Assembly (NCBI RefSeq): GCF_021534965.1
Contig: NZ_CP091037.1
Location: 3,107,501 to 3,171,500, forward strand
Length of the DNA stretch: 64,000 nucleotides
Reading direction: 5' to 3'
Source: Muricauda sp. SCSIO 65647
Lineage (GTDB): Bacteria > Bacteroidota > Bacteroidia > Flavobacteriales > Flavobacteriaceae
Shown here: one piece after another, positions 1 to 10,600 of the stretch
Layout: each line of letters begins with the position of its first letter
Numbering within the stretch: the first letter of the stretch is position 1
Position numbers and translations under genes: made by a program
Notes under the pieces: generated by a model
What the model was told of the DNA's origin: nothing
Database searches by the model: none
Seen by the model: only the letters and a program-made list of their open reading frames with translations

Positions 1-1
1 A

Positions 2-1366
2 GGGTATGAGGTTTTGCCTTCAAATTTGGGTTTGTCCGATCCAACAATCGCAAATGCTACCGAACAATATAACCAATTGGTTCAACAAAGAAACCGCATG
101 TTGGAAAGCTCAAATGAAAAAAACCCGGTTATTCAAAATCTTGATCAGCAATTGAATGGCTTAAAACGCACTATGCAGGCCAGTTTGAACAGCACTGTCA
201 ACAATTTAGGGCTACAGGTTAATACCTTGAGCGGTCAGCAGGCCATTATACAATCAAAAATATATTCTGCACCAGGTAAAGAACGGGCCCTTAGAGATAT
301 AACACGACAACAACAAACTACTGAATCACTTTATCTCTATTTGTTGCAGAAAAGGGAAGAGGCGCAAATAGCGGTAGCTTCTACTTCACCCAAGTGCAAA
401 ATTATTGATATGGCCCACAACCCTACAGAATTTCCGGTATCGCCTAGAAAGTCATTTGTATATCTAGCATCTTTCATTCTAGGACTTTTGCTGCCTTTTT
501 CTATCATCTACGTCAACAATTTGATAGATAACAAGATTCACAATATGCACGGTCTTGAAAAATTGGTAAAAGGCGTGCCTATTTTGGGCGAGATTCCCAA
601 ATTGAGCAAAAAGGAACAAAAACTCATTGTGAAAGATGACCGTTCAATACTGGCTGAGGCACTCCGTATTCTGAGAACCAACCTTGATTATCTCATTAAA
701 ACGAGGCAGTCAAAGGGCGGGGGCAAAAATAATGTCGTCTTTATTACCTCAAGTGTTTCTGGCGAAGGAAAAACGTTTATTTCGTCAAACATGGCCATGA
801 TTTTGGCAAGTACGCATAAGAAAGTATTGTTGATTGGGGGCGATATCAGGAATCCCAAAATCTATTCTTTTTTTACCGGCGGGCAGGTAGATAAATTATC
901 AGGTCCAAAAAGAGGTAAGGATGTAGGGCTTACTGAATATATCTTAGATCGTGACTTGACGATGCGTGATATCACCAACACCATGTTGGTCTATGAGAAT
1001 GATATCGATGTCATCTACTCTGGTAGAATACCACCGAACCCTGCCGAACTGCTATTGAGTGAGCGCATGAAATCGCTCATACTGCAAGCATCTGAAAAAT
1101 ATGATTATGTACTTGTTGATACAGCTCCTTTGATGGTGGTGACCGACACCCTTCTAATTAGCACTTACGCAGACCATTTGATTTATGTCACACGTGCAGA
1201 TGTGACCGAGAGTAGGGCGGTTGAATACCCTATCAAACTTCAAGAAGAGGGAAAAATCAAAGGGCTATGTTTTGTGGTCAATGATGTGAAGACATCAGAG
1301 TTGGGCTATGGTGGTAAATATGGCTATGGCTATGGGCGAACTACAAAAAAGTGGTGGAAACTTTAA
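2..1366 (+). CDS. wzc: Wzc-type polysaccharide tyrosine autokinase (5' end outside window)
   Basis: The reading frame is open to the left edge, so only the C-terminal part (about 454 codons) is present; whole proteins of this type run to roughly 700-800 aa. Counting from the codon at 14, a coiled-coil/GNVR-like segment lies before residue 125, followed by a membrane segment at about 147-167. The cytoplasmic BY-kinase domain has Walker A SSVSGEGKT (246-254), a Walker A' region VLLIGGDIRNP (271-281) and Walker B YVLVDTAP (365-372). The tail carries a tyrosine cluster (Tyr 432, 436, 438, 440), the usual autophosphorylation site. In this family the kinase regulates capsule or exopolysaccharide polymerisation and export with an outer-membrane Wza-type channel. 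The matching phosphatase (21,899-22,639) lies 20 kb downstream, past two giant genes. A' has Gly-Asp where many members have Asp-x-Asp. Confidence 0.93.
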   Translation, partial: GYEVLPSNLGLSDPTIANATEQYNQLVQQRNRMLESSNEKNPVIQNLDQQLNGLKRTMQASLNSTVNNLGLQVNTLSGQQAIIQSKIYSAPGKERALRDITRQQQTTESLYLYLLQKREEAQIAVASTSPKCKIIDMAHNPTEFPVSPRKSFVYLASFILGLLLPFSIIYVNNLIDNKIHNMHGLEKLVKGVPILGEIPKLSKKEQKLIVKDDRSILAEALRILRTNLDYLIKTRQSKGGGKNNVVFITSSVSGEGKTFISSNMAMILASTHKKVLLIGGDIRNPKIYSFFTGGQVDKLSGPKRGKDVGLTEYILDRDLTMRDITNTMLVYENDIDVIYSGRIPPNPAELLLSERMKSLILQASEKYDYVLVDTAPLMVVTDTLLISTYADHLIYVTRADVTESRAVEYPIKLQEEGKIKGLCFVVNDVKTSELGYGGKYGYGYGRTTKKWWKL

Positions 1367-1672
1367 CCACTGGCCCACTAGTAAATCTATCTATTCTTTT
1401 TCTTTTTGTCCGTGGCTGTAAAGGAGATTCACAGAACTGTGATTTCTAGCCATAATAATCCGATGGGTTGCAAATAAAATTGTAGGTAAACTCTTGTTTT
1501 TTAGGTAAATGACTTCCCCCTTTGAAAAGCCTTAGTCGTTTATCGATAATCTTTCTTAGTTGAACGAATAATAGAGTTGCCTTTCTTTATTTTTTTTGCT
1601 AAGGGGTATCTTTGAGACTGGAAAGATTCCCCCATCTTTACTCCAAAAAAAAATTGCTAACAAGCCCTGATT
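1367..1672. other. Non-coding gap with one promoter-like box
   Basis: The 306 bp between wzc and the first giant gene hold no convincing gene; a short minus-strand frame here runs into the giant gene and lacks coding character. The only regulatory signal is a TAnnTTTG box (separate entry). A 14-bp perfect palindrome, TCACAGAACTGTGA, lies at 1429-1442; its role is unknown. No T-tailed hairpin follows wzc. Confidence 0.5.
1607..1614 (+). promoter_or_regulatory. Candidate Bacteroidota -7 box for first giant gene
   Basis: TATCTTTG matches the Bacteroidota housekeeping consensus TAnnTTTG and sits 58 bp before the ATG at 1673. A TTG that could be part of the upstream element lies at 1577-1579, but the spacer (27 bp) is longer than usual, so the call rests on the -7 box alone. 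Confidence 0.4.
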
Positions 1673-4600
1673 ATGAAAAAAAACTACCCCAATTTGCCAA
1701 AGTATTTTATCGTATGTTTTGTTATCTCCATTTTGGGTTTTTTCCAAATGGAAATGAGCGCTCAGAGCTTTAACTCGTCTAACCTCACAGGTGAAAGTCT
1801 GGTAAACCCAACTTCGTTGGCATTTGGTCCGGATGACAAGTTATACGTGGCTCAACAAGACGGTACCATTCACCAATATACCGTATCAAGAGATGCCGCC
1901 CCTCCAGGAAGCGGGACGTATTCTGTAACCGGTAATTTAGTGATCAATGATATCAAGTTAAAGGTCAAGAATCACAACGACAGCGGTGTATTGGATAACA
2001 TTGACCCAGCCGTCAATCAAAAAAGACAGGTGACAGGTCTAGTAGTTGCCGGTACAACATCCAATCCTATAATATATGTAAGCTCTTCTGACCCGCGTAT
2101 TGGCGGAGCCAGTAGTAGCAATCCGACGGGTGAATTGGACCGTAATTTGGATACCAATTCAGGAGTGCTCTCGAGGCTAACTTGGAATGGAAGTGGGTGG
2201 AATCATGTCGATTTGGTACGAGGCCTGCCTCGATGTGAAGAGAACCATGCCACCAATGGTATGGATATCTTCACTAAAGACGGCAGTACTTATCTACTTT
2301 TACAACAAGGAGGCAATACCAACAAAGGGGCACCAAGTAATAATTTTGGGGGCATAGGGGAAACCTATCTAGCTGGGGCCATCTTGATAGTCAACCTGAC
2401 CCAATTGGAAGGTATGACGGTATACACAGACCCCAGAACAGGATCTGACTATGTGTATGATTTGCCTACACTGAATGACCCAACGAGAACCGATATTGAC
2501 AATACTGATCCTGAATTTCCCTATCCTTCAGGGCATCCCATGTACAATGCAACCATTGATTTAGGTGATCCCTTTGGCGGAAACAATACCCGCAATCAGG
2601 CAATTCCTGAACCGGGGGGGCCAGTACAAATTTTTTCAACAGGCTGGCGAAACGGATATGATGTGGTGGTGACGGAGACCAATTTGGTTTATTCTGTTGA
2701 CAATGGAGGTAACTCTACCTGGGGTGGATTGCCAGTGATTCGTTTGAATGATGGAACATTCAAGGGAGATGAGTCAACTACCACTTATGACCCAGGAGCG
2801 GGTGATTACGTCACCAATGAATTCAATGAATCTGGTAGTGCCACAGTCTGGGATGGCCTGCATTATATTGGAACTATAAATGACCCTAACGGCACCTATT
2901 ATGCGGGTCATCCGGTACCTATTAGAGCTTTTCCCGGTCAAGCTGAAGTGATAAGTTACACCTACAATGGTTCTTCATGGGTCGAAGCATCCAGACATGA
3001 TTTTTCTGCTTTGCTCAGCGGGGTATCAGGATATTTCAACAGTTCGTTTACCATGGCGAATTTTCCTGATGACCCAGATCAAGGTGAGTTCTTGAGTGCC
3101 GATCAAAACAGTGGGAAAGTGAACATCTTTGATGTGGTGACTTCTTCTACTAATGGTATCTGCGAATATACCGCCGGAAATTTCAACGATGCTATGAAGG
3201 GTGATTTGTTGACCGCATCTTTCAATGGAAATATCAACAGATATGAATTGAACGCTTCTGGTACTGGTATTTTGGCTAAAGACAATGGTTTTCTTTCAGG
3301 TTTTGGATCTGTTCCACTTGATGTAATTGCGCAAGGCGATCTCGATGTTTTTCCAGGTACCATTTGGGCGGCCACCTACGGCTCGGGCAATATCACGGTT
3401 TTTGAGCCTGACGATTTTGGTTCATGCCCGCAACCTGGTGAACAGGGGTACGATCCTTTGGCCGATTCTGATGGAGATGGCTATACCAATGGCGATGAGG
3501 TAGATAATGGCACTAACCATTGTTCTGGGGGTAGCAAACCAGAGGACAATGATGGTGATTTTGTGTCAAATCTGAATGATGCTGACGATGATAATGATGG
3601 TATTGCAGACGTCAACGATCCCTTTCAATGGGATGCTGATAACGGCACCACTACCAATTTGCCTATCGAATACCCATTTTGGAACAATGATCCAGGTACT
3701 GGCTTTGCCGGATTGGGTTTTACAGGATGGATGACCAATGGTAGTACTGATTATCTAGATCAATATGACTTCGATAACCTGTCTTTTGGTGGAGCTGGAG
3801 GTAAGGCAACCATAGATTTTGTCTCTGAAGGAAATGCTTTGGGCACTTCGAATAATCAAGACAATGGATTTCAATTCGGAGTCAATGTGGATAGCAACTC
3901 CAATCCATTTACAGTATATGCTGTGATTGAAACACCGTTTGGAGGCAATGATCCAGTGGATACGGAGTCTTACGGAATTCAAATCGGTTTGGGAGATCAA
4001 GACAACTACTTTAAGCTGGCCATATCAACCGGTACTTCAACAAGCGATAACGAATATGGTTTTGATACGGTTCTCGAAAATGGAGGTACCGTGACCAGTA
4101 ATAGTTATGATGCAGCTGGGTTTTCTGCTGCAAACAATATTCATTTATATATAAGTGTAAATCCATCTGCCAACACGGCACAGCCCTTTTATTCGTTTGA
4201 TGGTGGTTCAACTGTGCTTCCATTAGGTAGTACGATTAGCCTACCCACCAGTTTTTTGAATGCTGGCGACAACCAAGGTCTGGCCGTCGGTATTATTTCA
4301 ACTTCGGTGGGCAGTGGTCCAGAATATACTGCTACTTGGGACTATATAAATGTCACTGAAGATTCCAATGGAGAACTTGCCCTGACCCCTGACCCAGTTG
4401 ATTTTGGCACATTACCCGTTACTTCCGGCCCAGTAGAATTGAATACTTTTGCCCAGAATATAGGTGGTCCTTCAAGTGGCACTATTTCAATTACTGATGT
4501 CTCTTTCACTGGAACAGATTCGAATTTGTTCACAAATGGGTCAAGTTTACCATTAACCGTCGGACCTGGAACGAGTATCGCCGTACCCATCACCTTTGCT

Positions 4601-7600
4601 CCTGATGGCAACGCTGGTGCCAAATCGGCGAATGTGGTCATTACCCACTCGGGTACCAATAGTCCCCTTACAGTACCGATAACTACCAATCTTAGTGACA
4701 ACACGTCCATCAGTAGGGTCAATGCTGGGGGTGCCCAAGTGTCCTCCACTGACGGCGGGGTTGATTGGGAAGACAACAGCGCAGGTGGCGCAACAAGTGG
4801 AGCTACCTATTCGGTCAACACGGGGAATGTGTTCAGTACGGGGGGCGCTTTTCAATATAATAACAGAGATGCTTCCATTCCAGCCTACATAGATCAAACG
4901 ACTTTTGATGCAATTTTTGCACAAGAACGCAATGATGAAGCCACAGGTTCAGAAATGGAGTTTACTTTTCCTGTTACCAATGGTAATTATATTGTCAACT
5001 TGTTTTTGGGGAACAGTTTTTCTGGAACCAGTCAAATAGGACAGCGGGTTTTCGACATTGAAATTGAAGGCACCATCGTTAGAAATAATTTAGACCTAAT
5101 AGAAGAATTTGGCCATCAAGTAGCTGGCATGTTATCGTTTTCAGCGCCAATTACTGATGGAGTGCTCAATCTACGATTCTTGCACGAAGTAGAGAATCCC
5201 TTGGTAAATGCCATAGAGATTCTTGATGCAGCCGGTCAGTTACCCTTTGATATCGTACCCATTGCCGATCAAGCAAATTATGCCGGTCAACAAGCAAACT
5301 TGACCGCTGTTGCTTTTGGTGGTGATGAGGGGCAACCCATCATATATAGTATTTCTGGGCAACCTGATGGGGTAAATATCAATACATCTTCAGGGCTTAT
5401 ATCAGGTACCATTACAGAGAATGCCTTAATTGGCGGACCCAATAATGATGGTATTCACCAAGTTACGGTAACTGCCAGTCGTGCAGGGTCATCGAATGTA
5501 CAGACCCAGTTCACCTGGACGATTACCAGTATGACCACCTTCCGAATCAATGCGGGTGGTGTGCAGGTAAATGCCACAGATAGCGAGTCGGACTGGTTGG
5601 AAAATGCCACTGGAGGTATTTATAACGGGCCCGGATATTCAGTTAACACAGGAGGTATATTCAATTCTAATTTAGATTACGCGAATAGACATAGCTCCAT
5701 CCCTTCCTATATCGACCAAGCTACCTTTGATGCATTGTTTGCCCAAGAAAGGTTTGACACAAATGGCGGATCTGACATGGATTTCGCCATCCCCATGCTC
5801 AATGGAAATTATGCGGTCAACCTGTATATGGGTAACGCTTTTAGCGGTACCAGCCAGCCTGGTGAAAGGGTATATGACATTCTGTTGGAAGGAGGTGTGG
5901 TACGACAAAACTTTGACTTGATTGTCGAGTTCGGGCACCAATCGGGCGGTATGCTTTCGTTTCCGGTATCGGTGACCGATGGAGTACTGAACATTGGATT
6001 TAGCAATACCGTGCAAAGTGCATTGGTCAACGCTATAGAGATAATTGCCGATAATTCACAATTCCCACCGATAATAATAGATCCCATTGCTGACCAAAAC
6101 CATCAAGTGGGTGAGAACCCTGATTTGACCATAACGGCCTCGGGTGGCGATCCGCAGGGCAATTTCGAATTCAGTCTATCAGGCCAGCCTGCCGGTATTG
6201 ATATTGAACCCACAAACGGTTTGGTTTTTGGAACCATTCAATCTTCGGCGGTCTCTGGTGGCCCAAATGGAGATGGGGTTCACAATGTTACCGTTTTGGT
6301 CAATAAGCCAGGCTCGGCACCTGCAACGGCAAATTTCACTTGGACGATAGGTCAAGATTGGGTAGAGAAAAATGAGGATGAAAATTACACGGCCCGCCAT
6401 GAGTGTTCTTTTGTGCAAGCAGGGGATAAATTCTATTTGATGGGTGGTCGTGAAAACGCCACCGCTATCGACGTGTACGATTATACCACAGACAGTTGGG
6501 TCGAATTGGCGAACTCTACACCGGTGGTTAACTCCACGCAGTTAGAGTTCAACCATTTTCAAGCTACGGAATATGAGGGCTTGATATGGGTCATAGGGGC
6601 ATTTAAGACCAATGTGTTCCCCAATGAGGTCCCGGCAGATTATATATGGGCCTTTGACCCGACCACCAATGAATGGATTCAGGGTCCAGAGATTCCGTCT
6701 GGAAGAAAAAGAGGTTCAACAGGTCTTGTGATTTATAATGACAAATTCTATATCGTAGGTGGAAATACGGATGGCCATGACGGAGGCTATGTGGCTTGGT
6801 TCGATGAATATGACCCAAGAACTGGTATATGGACTCCATTGGCAGACGCTCCTCGGGCAAGAGATCATTTCCATGCTGCTGTAATTGGAGATAAAATGTA
6901 CGCTGTGGGCGGACGATTATCTGGTGGTCCCGGAGGCGTATTCGCCCCGACTATTGCAGAAGTAGATGTGTATGACTTTACAAATGGTACATGGAGTACT
7001 TTGCCAACAGGACAGAATCTTCCTTCAGAAAGGGCAGCACCTGCCGTGGTCAACTTTGAAGATAAATTGGTTGTAATCGGTGGTGAAGGTAACGGCCAGG
7101 CCTATGATACCACTGAACAATATAACCCTGCAACTCAATCGTGGAGTACCTTGGCCGATATGAACCATGCTAGACATGGTACCCAGGCCATCGTATCAGG
7201 TAATGGAATATATATTTTGGGGGGGTCACCTAATTTGGGTGGTGGTAACCAGAAGAATATGGAATATTTAGGGGCAGACAATGCTACAGGTGTTCCAAGT
7301 ATATCTAGTACACTTTCGGCCCCTTCCATTGTGGACATTCCCGATGGCGGTAGCCGTGACATTTTGATTTCTACAGAAGACGGTAACGTAGGTATTATGG
7401 TGACCTCTATGGAAATTACCGGAGCTGATGCGGCTGACTTTAGCATTACATCGGGAGAACTGAGCCCTGGTCTCATCGGAACTTCTGAAACCCACACGGT
7501 CACAGTGGCCCTGAGTGGAACAGGGGCAGGTAGAAATGCTGTGTTGGCCATCAACTATGGCACTTCTTCGACTACAATTGATTTGACAAACAATAACATA

Positions 7601-10600
7601 CCGCCCGTCGTTGAAAATCCGGGCACACAAAACAATGTGGAAGGTGAAAGCGTGTCATTGCAGATTGTGGCCACCGATGCCAGCACCAATCTCGATTATA
7701 GTGCCACGGGATTACCACCTGATTTGTCCATTGATCCCAACACAGGACTCATTACAGGTACCATAGCACAAGCCCAATCAGGTGATGGCGTCTTTCAAGA
7801 AGAGAATGGTTTGATAATTATTGAAACAGAGTCGGGAACATTGGATCCTACGTGGAGCTTGACCACTCTTGACAACGAAACAGGCATTATTGGAGGATCC
7901 AACTATTTTAGTGGTACAACTGCAGGAAATGGAGGTACCATTCCGTACCAAATCAATATCACGACCCCAGGGGTGTATCGTTTTGATTGGAAAAGCTTTT
8001 ATAGTGGGTCAAACTCAACTGAAGAAAATGATAGTTGGTTACGGTTTCCAAATAATAACGATGTTTGGTTCTTTGGCTTTAGGGGGAATCCTGTGAGTGA
8101 GGCCAATTTAATTGATAAAATTCAAAATGATTTTACCAATGTGGTCTTCCCAGGAGGAACCTCTAGATATTTTTCGAATCCGGGAACCGAAAGCGATCCA
8201 TCAGACGATACGGCACCGGTAGGTCAGACCGGAAATGGTTATTTCAAAATCTTTTTGTCAGGAGCACAATCAGAAGTTTATGAATGGGAATCATTTACCA
8301 GTGACAATGGTACGGCGCACGAGATTTATGTGTGGTTTGTGAACCCAGGCACCTATACGATGGAGATTTCAGAACGCTCTTCAGGCCATGCCATTCATAA
8401 AGTTGCACTTTACTTAGTGGATGGGCCAAATTATACAGATGCCCAATTGGATGCCTTCCCAGAGTCCAATACAGGTGGAGGGTCTCAAGGAGCAGCAGCT
8501 AATAGCCCCTATACAGTTGATGTGACAGTGACCGATGACGGTAACCCTCAAGAATCGACCACTGAGCAATTCATTTGGAATATTGGACCAGCTGGCACCA
8601 CACCTCCAACAGCGTTGGCAGAAGCTACTCCATTGACCGGTGTGGCTCCCTTACAGGTAACCTTTACGGGAAGCAATTCGACTGACGATTCTAGCATAGT
8701 GAGTTATTTCTGGGATTTTAAGAACGGCAATACTTCGACTGAGGCCGACCCCCCAGTCGAGACCTTTGACTCACCCGGCATTTATGAGGTAGAGCTGACC
8801 GTGACCGATGATGATGGACTGACCGATACCGATACGGTGACCATTCAAGTTGACGGTGCGAACAATCCACCTACTGCGGTGGCAGAGGCCAGCCCTGAGT
8901 CAGGCGCTGCACCTTTACAAGTGACCTTTACGGGGAGCAATTCCACAGACGATATTGGAGTAGTCAGCTATGCTTGGGATTTCAAGGATGGGGGCTCATC
9001 GACCGAGGCCGATCCAATTTATACCTTTGATTCAGGTGGTACTTACGAGGTCGAACTGACCGTGACTGATGGTGGTGGACTGACCGATACCGATACGGTG
9101 ACCATTACAGTGAACGAGTCCCCTGTGGCGTTGGCAGAAGCCACTCCTCTAGAAGGTGATGCACCCTTGCAGGTGACCTTTACAGGAAGCAACTCAACAG
9201 ATAGTGATGGTACTATAGAAAGCTATGCTTGGGACTTTGGCGATGGTGGCACCTCTACCGAAGCCGACCCCGTATATACCTTCAACACTGCTGGCACCTA
9301 CGATGTAGAGCTGACCGTGACCGACGATGGCGGACTGACCGATACCGATACGGTTACCATTACGGTCAATGAACCCAACCAGCAACCTACAGCGTTGGCG
9401 GAAGCCACTCCTCTAGAAGGTGATGCACCCTTGCAGGTGACCTTTACAGGGAGCAACTCAACAGATAGTGATGGTACTGTAGAAAGCTATGCTTGGGACT
9501 TTGGCGATGGTGGCACCTCTACCGAAGCTGATCCTGTGTATACATTCAATACAGTGGGTACCTATGATGTAGAGCTGACGGTGACCGATGATGGCGGGCT
9601 GACCAATACCGATTCGGTGACCATTACGGTCAACGAGCCCAACCAACAACCTACAGCGTTGGCGGAAGCCACTCCTCTAGAAGGTGATGCACCCTTGCAG
9701 GTGACCTTTACAGGGAGCAACTCAACAGATAGTGATGGCACCATAGAAAGCTATGCTTGGGACTTTGGCGATGGTGGCACCTCTACCGAAGCTGATCCTG
9801 TATATACCTTCAATACTGCGGGCACCTATAATGTAGAGCTGACCGTGACTGACGATGGCGGACTTACCGATACCGATACGGTGACTATTGTAGTCTCTGA
9901 CCCTGCCAATGAACCACCGGTTGCAGTGGCAACGGCAAACCCAACTGAAGGTGATGCACCGTTGCCGGTTATATTTGATGGAAGCGGGTCAACAGATGAC
10001 GTGGGCATAGTGAGCTATTTCTGGGATTTCAAGGATGGTACAACATCAAACGAAATCAATCCTGTGACTACTTTTGATATCGCAGGCACTTATGAGGTAG
10101 AACTGACCGTGACCGATGGTGGCGGACTTATGAATACCACCACGATAACCATAACGGTAAATGAACCTGCTGGTAATGAAGTTCCCGAGGCTGTGGCTTC
10201 AGCTACGCCTGATTCCGGCAATGCCCCATTGGAGGTGATGTTTACTGGCAGCAATTCCACAGACGATGTGGGCATTGTAAGCTATGCGTGGGATTTTGGA
10301 GATGGCGGCACTTCTGCCGAAGCCGACCCCGTATATACCTTCAACACTGCGGGCACTTATGAAGTTGAGCTGACCGTAACCGATGGTGGCGGACTTACCG
10401 ATACCGATACGGTGACCATTCAGGTAACCGAACCAGGGGGCAACCAAGCTCCTGAGGCGGTGGTATCGGCCACACCGCTTTCTGGACAAGCACCATTGGA
10501 AGTGTCATTCATAGGAAGTAGTTCTACTGATGACGTGGCGGTTGTAAGCTACCTATGGGATTTTGGAGATGGAGAAACTTCTACGGAACCAGACCCGACC

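Noticed and set aside
1429-1442. Palindrome TCACAGAACTGTGA as a CRP-type site
   Set aside because: The half-sites are in the opposite order to the TGTGA-N6-TCACA pattern, and it is 230 bp from the next gene; too short to call alone.
4342-4924. Minus-strand open frames of 123-144 codons inside giant gene 1
   Set aside because: Antisense to well-defined domains; low-complexity products with no recognisable fold.
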